A stretch of 64,000 nt of DNA from Vitellaria paradoxa. Lineage: Eukaryota; Streptophyta; Magnoliopsida; Ericales; Sapotaceae. The position numbers were made by a program, and so were the translations under genes. Positions 40,001 through 49,727 of this stretch are shown one piece after another; the first letter of the stretch is position 1, and each line of letters opens with the position of its first letter. The notes under the pieces are model-generated. The model searched no databases, was not told the origin of the DNA, and was given only the letters and a program-made list of their open reading frames with translations. Location of the stretch: assembly GCA_019916065.1 (NCBI GenBank), contig CM034242.1, forward strand, positions 45,816,626 to 45,880,625, read 5' to 3'.

Positions 40001-43000
40001 AAATCCAACCGTGACCCTAAAAAATGTCCTTCATGTCCCCAAATTATCCACCAACCTTATCTCCATACAAAAACTTGCCCAAGATCTATCCTGCAATGTG
40101 GTTTTTTATAATGATTACTGTGTGTTTCGGGACAAGGGTTCGGGGAGGACGATTGGACGTGCTAAAGAAAGGGACAACCTCTACTACCTGGAGATGCCAA
40201 GACAGCTGAACATAGCCGGAAGCAAGGTTCTTATATCAGCAACCAGTTATCCAACAAGGAGAAAATCCTTCTTTATCATAGTCGTTTAAGACATCCATCA
40301 TTTAGGGTCATTAAGACTTTATTTCCAGCGTTGTTTTTAAATTTAAGTGTTGAAGATTTTCATTGTGAAGTGTGTGAACTTGCCAAACACAAGCGAGCGT
40401 CTTTTCCAATTAGTAATAAAAAGAGTTCTATTCCTTTTTATCTTGTTCATACTGATATCTGGGGTCCTTCTATCATTCCTAATGTCTCTGGAGCACGATG
40501 GTTTGTTTGTTTTATTGATGACTGTACTCGTGTTACTTGGCTATTCTTGTTAAAGTATAAGTCTGATGTTAGTATTGTACTACCAAATTTTCGCTCCATG
40601 GTAAAAAATCAATTTGGGGTTGATGTCAAGAGATTCAGGTCTGATAATGCCAGGGATTATTTCAACCAGGTCCTCACTCCTTACTTTCAGAAAGGGGGTT
40701 ATTCATGATTCATCCTGTGTAAGTACTCCACAGCAAAATGGAGTAGCAGAAAGGAAAAATGGTGACCTCCTTGAAAAAACTCGAGCTCTGTTATTTCAGA
40801 AAAAAATGCCTAAAACCTTTTGGGGGGAAGCCGTTCTTACAGCTACTCATCTCATAAATCGTTTGCCTTCACGAGTCTTGGAATACAAAAGTCCAATGGA
40901 AGTTCTTTCATCCTTTTACCTCAAACATAAGAATCACAAACAATCTTGTTCCTAGGATTTTTGGGTGTGTGTCTTTCGTTCATGTTCATGGTCCAAATAG
41001 AGGGAAACTTGATCCTAGGGCTCAAAAATGTGTCTTTATTGGGTACTCTTCAACTCAGAAAGGATATAAGTGTTATCACCCTCCATCAAAGAGATTCTAC
41101 GTCTCCATGGATGTCACATTCAACGAAAAGGAATCTTACTTCACCGGCTCTTATCTTCAAGGAGGGAATTCCACTCAAGAAGATAAGAATTCGGAAGGTT
41201 TCCTGGATCCCCTTAATCTGTCCCCTGGCCCTGGTCCTCCTGTATCTATTTCAGAGTCTGCTCCTTTACTTGGGACTGGTACTGCCATTCCTAACACCCT
41301 TGCTGAAGCTACTCCTACCAAAGTCATTCCTGACGCAGCTAGAGGACTTGATGAAGACATGAGATATGCAATGAAATACAAGAAGCAGAAAGTGAAGGTT
41401 GTCCCTGAACCCGCACGAGTCCAAGAGTCTAACCCCGAGCCAGTGAATGAGGTAATATTTTCTAATTCAAACTCACAGGGTGAAACCGAAGGCCAAATGG
41501 AAAATAATGATCAACCCATTAATGTGGCTAAAACATTAGTTGAACAGGTTGATGATGATGATGATCTAGACTTACCCATTGCCATTAGAAAGAAAACCAG
41601 AGAGTGTAGAAATCGACCTCTGTACCCTTTAGCACATTTCTTATCATTAAAAAAATTCTCACCAACTCACAAGGCCTTCCTTGTTAGCCTAAATGCCATC
41701 ACTTTCCCTACGAGTGTATCTGAAGCTATGTCCAATGAAAAATGGAAACGAGCTATGGATATGGAGATGGAGGCATTGGAAAAGAACAAAACCTGGGAGT
41801 TGGTGAAGTTGCCTATTGGAAAAAGACCTGTGGGCTGTAAATGGGTGTATACAGTAAAATATAGAGCAGATGGGTCAATCGAGAGATATAAGGCTCGGTT
41901 GGTAGCTAAAGGGTATACGCAGACGTATGGGATTGATTATCTAGAGACCTTTGCTCCTGTTGCAAAGATGAATACAGTTAGAGTATTGCTAGCGCTTGCT
42001 GCTAGCTATGGATGGGACTTGCAACAGTTTGATGTCAAGAATGCTTTTTTACATGGGGATCTAGAAGAGGAGATTTATATGGAAGTCCCACCGGGTTATG
42101 ATAAGAACTTGGATGCTCACATTGTGTGTAAATTGAAAAAGGTTCTATGTGGTCTTAAGCAATCTCCTCGAGCATGGTTTGGAAGGTTTGCAAGGGTTAT
42201 GTTGATAATGGGGTACAAACAAAGCCAAGGTGATCATACATTGTTCATTAAACATTCTTCTTCAAGGGGAGTCACAGCTTTACTTGTGTATGTTGATGAT
42301 ATAGTGATAACTGGAAATGATGATGAGGAGAAGCAGGCATTGAGTCAGTGTCTGGCTAAGGAATTTGAGATCAAAGCATTGGGAAGGTTGAAGTATATCC
42401 TTGGAATTGAGGTTGCTCATTCGAGACAAGGAATCTTTATCTCGCAGCAAAAGTATGTTATAGATCTTCTCAAGGAAACAGGCAAGACAGCATGCAAGCC
42501 CGTGAGCACACCCATTGACCCAAATCTCAAGCTAACAACAGCAGAATATGATGCTACAGTAGATCGGGAAATGTATCAGCGATTGGTAGGGAGACTCATA
42601 TATCTCTCTCACACACGACCGGATATAGCATTTGCAGTAAGTGTAATAAGTCAATTCATGCACAACCCGAAGGAGGTTCATTTGCAAGCGACTTATAGAG
42701 TACTTCAGTATCTCAAAGGGGCACCGGGAAAAGGTATTTTGTTCAGAAGAAATGAAGGTTTGGTACTTGAAGCATACACTGATGCTGATTATGCTGGGTC
42801 TATTATTGATAGAAGGTCAACATCTGGATATTGCACCTTTCTTGGTGGAAACCTTGTGACATGGAGGAGTAAGAAACAAAGCGTGGTAGCTCGATCGAGT
42901 GCAGAGGCAGAGTTTAGGGCAATGGCTCAGGGTGTATGTGAACTACTCTGGTTGAAGATTATTCTTGAAGACCTAAAGATTAAGTGGAATGGACCTATGA

Positions 43001-44387
43001 GACTCTACTGCGACAACAAGTCTGCAATCAACATAGCTCACAATCCAGTACAACATGACCGAACTAAACACATTGAGATTGACAGACATTTTATCAAGGA
43101 GAAGCTGGACAGTGGACTAATCTGCACACCCTATGTGTCAACAAATGGTCAACTCGTAGATGTTCTAACGAAAGGGTTAAATAGCTCAATGTTTCAAACT
43201 ATTGTATCCAAGCTGGGAATGGAAAATACCTATTCACCAGCTTGAGGGGGAGTGTGGGAAAATTACGTAAATGCTAGCTATTTTAGGAAAAAAATATTTT
43301 TATTATAATTAGGTTTTACCTACAGCTATGCTGTTTCTTTTTTCTGTTTGTACGGCTAGGAGTCCCATAATTCATGGGATCTAACAGAGGATAGTTTCCT
43401 AATTTTGCTAGGGTTTTTTGTGTATAAAGGCTGACCAACACTATATGTAAAAGAGTAGAATATTACATAGAAAATCTTTTTCTACTTTTAATTTACAATA
43501 ATCCTCTATGTTCAGATTCTGAGACATGCGACCCCAAAGACAGTATGATTTCAAATTCACATCATCACTGTTTTTCTTTGCATTCTTTGCAACATTAAAC
43601 CAAGTGTGATGTCATCAGACCTTTAGGCAATTTTGAACGTGTTAGTCTCCGACAAGGTTCATCACTGCCATAATCACATGGACCGTTCACAGTGAACTTG
43701 CTGAGAATTCTTTATTGACTGATAAAAGATTTTGATCTTGAAGTATACTCTCTCTCCCTCTCTAGCTGCTTTTCTTCCCTTGAATTATAAGATGTCCTTC
43801 CATCCTGACCCACTCTACCACTCCTGCTGTCCCTCTCTTCATTTGCATTCCTTCACTACTAAGATGGATTTCAAGGGAGGCTGTGCTAAATTTCAATGAA
43901 TAACTAAAACCTAATTCAAACATAACATATAGGTGCCATGACCTGTATCCTAATGATTATTTGTTGTTTCTTGTCACTGATTAGAATAAATAAATAAATG
44001 AAGATGTTTTTGAGGCATCCAGGAAGGAGACAAGAGAGGCAGTGATCTAGGCACGTGATGTGGATCCTTCCACATTACCTACCTTTGCTTGTGTTTGTAT
44101 GCTCTATAGAAAACTGGGGGAGAAGGAATAGAGACTTGGATACGTCTGTGGCCAGGGGGCTGGGGAAGGGACTGTGACATTGCTTAATGATTGCCTACTC
44201 ATCTGTATGGTTGGTTGGTCACATCAGGATGAAAAATGTCAAGGCTGCCATTGATGCTGGCATCATTGGTCTCCATTTCAAGGGTGTGGATTTGCTGCGT
44301 CAGGATTTATCTCTTCTAGGCGTTGATATCTCAGCGAATGAGCACACTAGAAATCATGATCAGGCTGAGGATGAACGCTTGCTTTGA
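28070..44387 (+). CDS. FHY1: FMN hydrolase, HAD superfamily, chloroplast FHy1 type
   Basis: Seven coding exons: 28070-28275, 29353-29428, 34534-34585, 35952-36066, 36150-36220, 37151-37238 and 44228-44387. All introns are GT-AG and the phases join to 255 aa. Family knowledge: plant FHy1 dephosphorylates FMN to riboflavin in plastids. Seen: an N-terminus of about 44 residues low in acidic residues that could be a transit peptide, HAD motif I FDIMDT (Asp50, Asp53), motif II AFTNY (Thr145), the motif III lysine in KRKPEP (about Lys177) and motif IV FIDDR (Asp201, Asp202). The C-terminus after the HAD core (HTRNHDQAEDERLL) is acidic. The gene is over 16 kb because introns 2, 3 and 6 carry LTR elements. 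The ATG at 28073 is an alternative start. The substrate is inferred from overall resemblance; another HAD phosphatase cannot be excluded. Confidence 0.9.
28942..29103. repeat. tandem duplication, period 81 bp
   Basis: In intron 1 of the FMN hydrolase gene. TCTTGTTAACAATCTATTG begins at 28947 and again at 29028, and the copies differ at only a few bases. Confidence 0.85.
31383..31610. repeat. tandem duplication, period about 127 bp
   Basis: In intron 2 of the FMN hydrolase gene. GGTGTTATAGG...AATTGGACTTGCA...CTTGACTTAGCATGATCAT at 31383 recurs at 31510 with point differences. Confidence 0.75.
32872..33088 (-). repeat. 3' LTR of the 1.36-kb element
   Basis: 217 bp. It differs from the other LTR by several substitutions and a net 10-bp length change (the extra TTAAACTATG-like segment in 34004-34230). 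Confidence 0.9.
33236..33690. repeat. CG-containing tandem array, 41-51-bp unit
   Basis: At least ten copies of a unit with the core ACTAACGCGCCTCGAGGTCA and a linker ACAAAAACGTAGATCCAAAT. Copies start near 33252, 33293, 33340, 33391, 33431, 33471, 33514, 33555, 33598 and 33647. It forms most of the interior of the 1.36-kb LTR element and is far richer in CG than its surroundings. Confidence 0.9.
34004..34230 (-). repeat. 5' LTR of the 1.36-kb element
   Basis: 227 bp, next to the PBS at 33992-34003 and followed by the target duplication AGAAA. Confidence 0.9.
34736..35058 (+). mobile_element. TRIM element (323 bp)
   Basis: A terminal-repeat retrotransposon in miniature. The LTRs are 34736-34816 (81 bp) and 34982-35058 (77 bp), both TGTTAA...TTAACA. 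The target duplication ATAAC lies at 34731-34735 and 35059-35063. A PBS-like TAGTATCAGAGC (34817-34828) follows the 5' LTR directly, and a polypurine tract GAGGGGGAG (34973-34981) abuts the 3' LTR. The 165-bp interior is noncoding. The LTRs are clearly diverged, so the insertion is old. It lies in intron 3 of the FMN hydrolase gene, sense strand. Confidence 0.88.
35212..35640. repeat. duplicated ~115-bp block in FMN hydrolase intron 3
   Basis: GTTACTACAA...GCATGCATTTGG...TTTCCAC.TGG.ATTTTCTCAA...TTCAACAAGGA at 35212-35327 recurs at 35521-35640. The intervening ~190 bp also ends with a partial copy of the block's tail (ACTATTCAACAAGGACT near 35482). Confidence 0.75.
35774..35880. repeat. tandem duplication, period 58 bp
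   Basis: ACTTATGTTTTATGCTCCTA begins near 35775 and again at 35833, with the following AAAGATGCTGTAAAAC also repeated. It lies about 70 bp before exon 4 of the FMN hydrolase gene. Confidence 0.85.
38361..38631 (+). repeat. 5' LTR of the intronic copia element
   Basis: 271 bp, starting TGTGGGAAAATT and ending TTCTGAGA. It has a GTGTATAAAGG TATA-like motif near 38528. Confidence 0.93.
38729..43245 (+). pseudogene. gag-pol of the intronic copia element, broken
   Basis: The gag region (YRLNGKNYLKWSQLVR) has no clear start codon and contains a TAG at 39098-39100. The zinc knuckle at 39542-39600 keeps its cysteines (CTHCKK) but has Tyr where the family has its zinc-binding His. The protease site is WVMDSGATDH. 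Frameshifts are inferred near 39975, 40245, 40695 and 40919, from abrupt switches of the conserved frame within protease and integrase. From about 40969 the frame is open for 758 codons to the TGA at 43243-43245. This part contains the end of integrase, reverse transcriptase with YVDD in LLVYVDDIVITG, and RNase H (YTDADYAG, YCDNKSA). The copy cannot produce a full polyprotein. Confidence 0.93.
43253..43524 (+). repeat. 3' LTR of the intronic copia element
   Basis: 272 bp, matching 38361-38631 with about seven substitutions and one extra A. It could offer a polyadenylation site within intron 6. Confidence 0.93.
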
Positions 44388-45440
44388 TTCTGTAAGTTCA
44401 CGCTAGAATCCTTGTGTATTGTTCTATCAAGCATTTTAATATAGAGCTGGAGTACCTTGATCACTTTTACTCACTGTGGACAGTCAGTCTGAGGATTTGC
44501 TCATCTGTGAATCCTTTACAGTAAAATTATTTAACTCTGTTAAAAGGGGAGGCTTTGTGAGCTAGATCCATTATTGACTAAAAAGGAAGTGCATGGGAAA
44601 TGTTATTACCAATCCAATCCATTACAAAAGAAACACTTTCAGCATATAAAAAATTTGTTTTAAGGAAATGAATCCTTTCATTTTAAGGATATCTACTTTC
44701 ATTTTAAACATTTATGCTTCGTTTGGGTACGTGGAAAATGAGTGAATTTCAGATTAACTGTACAAAAATATGAGCAACAACACTACTATATAGGTAAATT
44801 GAGAACTGTTTTATTTAGATTTTTATACAAGAACTTGAATCATTAATGTCAAGGATTTCAAATTACTTTTACATAATTATTTTAAATTATCGTTATAAAT
44901 CATATCTACCATTTCAATTTCAAGTTGAAATTCATGTGAAATCTATATTTGAAGGCACCTCTCTTCATTTTAAATCTATGGATACAAACGCCAACTTTGT
45001 TCTTGGTTTATTCTACCATATCTATTGCGATTCGTTATTTCATCAAAAGTATTTTATTTTCATTGTAGCATAGGGTAGTAACTATTGCCTTAAAAGGGTT
45101 TTTATAATATCATGCCAAGTTGTTATTGATATATCATTTTTTAATTAATTTTATTTTTGCAGGAAGTGATGCTGGAGAGTTTTTTCTATGGGGAGAGAGA
45201 GAGGGGTTCCATCCGCACATGGGAGTCATTTATGCTGTGAAAAGACAATGCTTACTTGGATCTGTCATAATCGGAAGAGAAGTTTTATACTAATTCATTA
45301 AAACTCACCAATTTGAAGGCTCAGAACTTATCAAAATTTATTAATTTTTATCAATTTTTTGTATTTTCTTTCAATTGAATTTCGTCGCATATTATTTTCG
45401 CATCAATTTTTTGTACTTTTAATGTTTTTTTTTTTGGTCA
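44388..45440 (+). other. 3'UTR of the FMN hydrolase gene with a probable intron
   Basis: Four bases after the stop codon a strong donor GTAAGT begins at 44392. A strong acceptor TTTTATTTTTGCAG ends at 45162, followed by a short GC-richer stretch (GAAGTGATGCTGGAGAG...) that would be the last noncoding exon. The junction lies too close to the stop to trigger nonsense-mediated decay. The 3' end of the transcript was not located exactly. Confidence 0.5.
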
Positions 45441-45636
45441 TCCAAACACCAACTAAAGAAATACCACGAGACTGAAAGATGCCCACTTTTCTCCATTCAA
45501 CGGGTATAAATAACACTCAGTCCGCCAAGAATAAGGGTTTGTTTGGGTTGTGGAAGGGAACTTGATTAATTTGTTTCCTCAATTCCTGTTGTGAATAGAG
45601 GATATTTGAATCTTAGCTTTGTTTGCTCTTCAGTTA

Positions 45637-47020
45637 ATGAGGGACATGCATGCTTGTCTTGTGTTTGTTTTTCTGTTTTTGTTTTTGTTTTGTTTTTTTT
45701 TTTTTTTTTTGTTTTAAAATAAATAAAAATAGATCATTTTTATTTTTTAGGTAGGGCAGCGAGTGATACGTAAAATGTGCTAGGAGGAGGATGGATTTGC
45801 CTGACCTCTATTTACGAAATTGTTAATTGCTTTATGATTATTTACTTAGAAAAGGAAAAAAAAAAGTAGTAATAAACATGTCATCCTTCTTCCTACAAGA
45901 AAATAAAATAAGAATGTGATTATATTAGGCATAAAGCTGGCCTTGAAGGCGCAGGAATCCATAGCTCACCCTAGATTTTGCAACTAATACAAGCAGGCAT
46001 TCACAGTAGTCACAAGCATCAGCCATCATTTTTTTTTTTTTTTTTAAAAGGACAGAAAAAAGAGAGAACTGAAACCAATAATGCAACCAACGAAAGCCCC
46101 TCTCCTCAGCTCTGCGCTGCAAACCTCGTAATCAAGGGAGGACCAAGTAAAACAAAGAAGCATTATGCACAGGAGATTTGATAATAGCCCACCTTCTTTC
46201 AAGGCATCTTCTCAAAGAAGAATCATCCTCTCACCTTCTATTAATTTTATCCTCCTCCTTTGGTCTGATCTCTATCCCCTCAACAATAAGACCACTCTTC
46301 CAGTGACCACCCCTCACCTCCGTCAGACTCATCTCCAATTCCCTATCCCCATCGTCTCCACCACCCTCATTCCAATATTCACCCAACTCAATCTCCATCC
46401 ACCCATCTCCTCTCACCCTCGGATATCGGCCTTCGTCTCTGGGCGTAGTGGCAGACTCTTGTGGCATCAACAGGTTGGTGAACGTGCGGTTAAATTGCCT
46501 TAACCCAATTCGCCTCGGTATGATCTGATAGCGCTGCCTCTCCCCTCTGTCGGGATCTAAATAAACAGTCCGAGTTTCATTCTCATCCTCCCCCTTAATT
46601 CTAACCGCCACCTCTGCTGGTTGGTAATCAAATCCATAGGCTCCCGCCGCCGACTTGAATACGAGGTACGCCACGTACGTGGTGTTCGGAGACAGCATTC
46701 CAGTGTTTATCTTACCACGAATCTCAAGCCAGCACACGTTTATAAGCTCAGCCACCTCGGAGAACCTGTTAAAATGGCACATTCTATGAGATATTGGACT
46801 ACCCATAATCAAAAACGTCGTTGGAACGAAAAGAAACAGTTGAGTTCGACAGAACGAAGACCTGGACTCGGGTAGCGATGTCCATCTCCAATATCTTGGT
46901 GTATCACCCCATATAATTGTGAGGTCTCTCGCAGCTAACATGTAACATATCCTTCCGCTGCATTTCTCCAATGAAAAGCTCTGCTCATGTCAATCGAGAA
47001 ACGGGTTTAAGATTTAAAGG
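45637..47020. repeat. segmental duplication, copy A
   Basis: Matches 61773-63262 over the PP2 exons, the intron between them and about 500 bp of 3' flank. Shared flank words include GAGGGACATGC, GTAGGGCAG.GAGTGATAC and TTAGGCATAAAGCTGGCCTTG. Copy B has an extra AT-rich insert at about 62035-62240. Confidence 0.88.
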
Positions 47021-47985
47021 ATGCGTTTCGAAGTTGAAGCAAATAAAAACAGAAAAAGTGCATGTCTCAGTTACTTTTTAGGGTTTGATTTGCATAATCC
47101 AAAAATTTTGTTCAGATCCATCAATTTTGATTTGTCTTACTTAGGAATGGTTCTTATTACAAAAATTATGAGTCGTCCAAAAATTAGTAAAAGTTAATAA
47201 TAATTAACAAAATTTAGTAAAAATTAATAAAAATTGTAAAATTTGAAATTTTAAAATAATTGCATGAAAAATTAGAATGACCTAAAATTGATAAAAATTT
47301 GTAAAATTTTATAAAATTGTGTTTGTTTTTGTCCAAACAGCCTTGATGTTTATTATCAAGGGAGTTTGTTATCAAGGGAGTGACAGGGACAGGGACAGGG
47401 ACCAACAATTTTGTAAGTTAAACTCAATTTGTGCATCACATGTCACGTCAAACCAAACACGATCTCCCACGTCTTAATCAAATCCAAATAAGGCGTAGAA
47501 CAGTAATGCTCTTCCCAAGTGTAACCAAAAAAAAATAGCATAAGCATTTTGGAAACATAATTTTTTTTTTGAAAGGTATTTTGCAAACATATAATTAACT
47601 GATAGAAAAATGAATTTTCTGAAAAAACAAGAAAAAAAAAAAGGATTATATAGCGCAGATTGACCTTAGTCCCGCGATCAATGATGAGCGGATGATCGGA
47701 AAGCCAGAGAAAGAGCTGTTTCTTGTTAGAGGTGGAAAGCAGCGCCGATGGGGGATCCACCGCCCGAGAGATAACGTCCTTGTAGTTCGATGGCAGGAAT
47801 CTCTCCCAAACGGCATCCGATTCCGCCGCCGACCTGAAAGCCGACGCCGCCAGCGAAAGCCTACACGCGTCCCGAGGACTCGTCAGCGACAGCACGTTTG
47901 ATATGCATCCTTCCGGCAATATCGTGCACATATCAACCACCGCCTCCGCCGCGGCCACGCCACCGTTCGCCCCTCCAAGGTTCAT
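46231..47985 (-). CDS. F-box protein PP2-B type (F-box plus phloem protein 2 lectin-like domain)
   Basis: Three exons, minus strand: 47665-47985, 46862-46980 and 46231-46765, with GT-AG introns of 684 and 96 nt, joining to 324 aa. Exon 1 (residues 1-107) holds the F-box: LPEGCISNVLSLTSPRDACR through ESDAVWERFLP, about residues 23-66. Exons 2 and 3 hold the PP2 (Nictaba-like) domain: CYMLAARDLTIIWGDTP, YWRWTSLPESR, FSEVAELINVCWLEIRGK, TYVAYLVFK, YGFDYQPAEV, RVRGDGWMEIELGE and a C-terminal GLIVEGIEIRPKE. Family knowledge: such proteins join SCF ubiquitin ligases through Skp1 and may bind glycans or defence-related targets. The frame also runs open through the second intron, but the splice gives the conserved ESR-FSEVAEL join. 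The gene is convergent with the FMN hydrolase gene. It is intact by eye. Confidence 0.93.
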
Positions 47986-48060
47986 CGTCCCTGGTCGTCC
48001 CGTACCTGTCTCTCTGGGTGTGCTCTACAGAATGGGGGAGAGCGGTGTTTGATTCTTGGG

Positions 48061-48068
48061 TATAAATA
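48061..48068 (-). promoter_or_regulatory. candidate TATA box of the PP2-B gene
   Basis: Minus-strand TATTTATA about 76 bp before the ATG, at a plausible distance for a short leader. Confidence 0.4.
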
Positions 48069-48419
48069 GGAGTAGGAAACGGTGGTGAAATCTTAGCCAT
48101 TAAGGTTTTCTTCTTGCATGCAGATATATAAATGTGTACATACATACATAGAAAGAGATAGAGAGAGAAAAGCGATTATAATTGAAAGGCGAAAGGCGGT
48201 AGCATATGGTTTGATGTGGACCGCATTTGTTCGATGTGGGCAGATGCTCGTCACTGTCCCCTCCCCCAGTAATATATTTTGTTGTTTAATCAAAACAAAA
48301 AAGTCTATACCTTTATCTTTAAGGAAATGGGCGTCCGAAAAAAAAAATTTAGATTTCTATGAAAAAATTTTTATATGTGACGCACATATATTTAGGCCTG
48401 TTCAAAAGTCAATTTCTTA

Positions 48420-49573
48420 GGCTATGTTTGGTGAAGAATTGAATGAAATAAAATGAAATTCATTTTTATTTTAACTTGTTTTCATGTCTAGTATCAAAAA
48501 ATTAAATTGGAATATTATTTCATGGGAATAACCATTCTCACATTAAGTAGAAAAAAAATTCTACAATTTAAGTGATGGAATAACCATTCCATCACAATCA
48601 AAATTTGATCTAAAAAAAAAATAAAAATAAAAAACAAGCAATTAATTTGTAATAAAATTTTTTTCTCAATTATTATCTTGGGTTGTAAAATGATAATTTT
48701 ATCTCTTAACTTTATTTTTGAACTAAATCTGAACCAAGATTGTAAAACGATTGTTTTACTCCTAGGCCCCCTTTTTTTTTTTTTCAAATTCATATTTCGA
48801 GCTTCCAAAGGGTTAACAAAAATATTCTTTCATATTTCTCAATAATTAAGAAAAAAATGATTCCATCCAAACTTGAGTTGTAAAATAATCATTTTATCTT
48901 GAATTCGTTTTTTGTCCAAATTTGCATTTTTGGCTCCCAAAAAGTTAAAAAAAATATTTATTAATGTGTTTCTTAATAACAAATAAATTTTTTATTTCAA
49001 TCCAAACTCAAAGGATAAAATAACAATTTTACTCCTAAATCATTTTTATCCAAATGCAAATTCTAAGTTGCCCAAAAGGCTAAAAAATAGCCTTGATATA
49101 TTTCTTAATAATTAAACAAATTTAGTCTGAATTGAATTCAAACTATAAGATGATTATTTTGTCCTTGTCCCTTTTTGGGCCAAATTTGTATTTTATGCAT
49201 CCCAAAAGATTAAAAAATATTTATTGACATGTTTCTTAATAGTTGAGAAAATTTTAGCCAAATTCAAACTCAAGTTGTAAAATAATTATTTTATTTATGA
49301 GTTTTTTTCCTCAAATTCGTGCTTTGAACATAAAATTTATTTGTATAGTTTTTAAAAAATTAATGTTAGTAATTTTTATTATATTTCATTATATTTAAAA
49401 TATGTAATCAAATTATGAAAACTTGAATATTTATTCTATTTCCATTAATTTCATGTTGACAGTTAAACAAAAGAGTAGAATGAAAAGTGCATTCCATTCC
49501 ATTTCCATTCATTTTCTATTCCTACCTCTTATTCTATTTTATTCTATTTCATTCCCACGTATCTAATATAGCT
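48420..49573. mobile_element. MITE-like element (TTA target) filled by a minisatellite
   Basis: The left end GGCTATGTTTGG...GAATGAAATAAAATGAAAT and the inverted right end AGCTATATTAG...GAATGAAATAGAATAAAAT form imperfect terminal inverted repeats. TTA flanks both sides (48417-48419 and 49574-49576). At 1,154 bp it is long for a Tourist MITE; the excess is the ~132-bp tandem array inside. There is no coding capacity. Confidence 0.5.
48600..49330. repeat. minisatellite, unit about 132 bp
   Basis: Anchors CAAATTCATATT (48785), CAAATTTGCATT (48917), CAAATGCAAATT (49051), CAAATTTGTATT (49181) and CAAATTCGTGCT (49312) are 130-134 bp apart. Each is followed by a CCCAAAAGGTTAAAAA-like word and later GTTGTAAAATAATCATTTTA. 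At least four units and flanking partial ones are present, all diverged. Confidence 0.85.
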
Positions 49574-49727
49574 TTAGTAATTTTTGCTAATTTTTTAAGT
49601 AAAAGTTAATAGTTAAAATTTTTTATGTTTTGGTAAAATAAATAAAAATTTTTAGTGATTTTTGATTACTTTTAAATTTTTGATAAAAATTTTGAAATTT
49701 TTTAGTTGGTTAAAATGAAATGACCAT

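Larger units (their letters stand above)
38361..43524 (+). mobile_element. Ty1/copia LTR retrotransposon in intron 6 of the FMN hydrolase gene
   Basis: A 5,164-bp element in the same orientation as the host gene, flanked by the 5-bp target duplication CATGC (38356-38360 and 43525-43529). The LTRs are 271 and 272 bp and differ by about seven substitutions and one base of length, so it is older than the element at 0.7-6.0 kb. Both LTRs end in CTGAGA rather than the usual CA. The expected PBS position (38632-38643) reads TGGTGTTAGGGC, three mismatches from the common initiator-Met type. A polypurine tract TTGAGGGGGAG (43242-43252) abuts the 3' LTR. The coding region carries several lesions. Confidence 0.95.

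Noticed and set aside
44700..45080. Possible MITE (CGTTTGGGTAC near 44718 and inverted GTATCC-type end near 44990)
   Set aside because: The inverted match is only about ten bases and no target duplication was found.
46766..46861. Reading PP2-B exons 2 and 3 as one continuous exon
   Set aside because: The frame is open, but GT and AG sites remove a segment absent from the family, and the spliced join restores the expected domain sequence in both copies.
47021..47340. AT-rich stretch in PP2-B intron 1 resembling the insert at 62035-62240
   Set aside because: The similarity consists of AAAATTTTA-like words common in this genome and cannot be told from chance.
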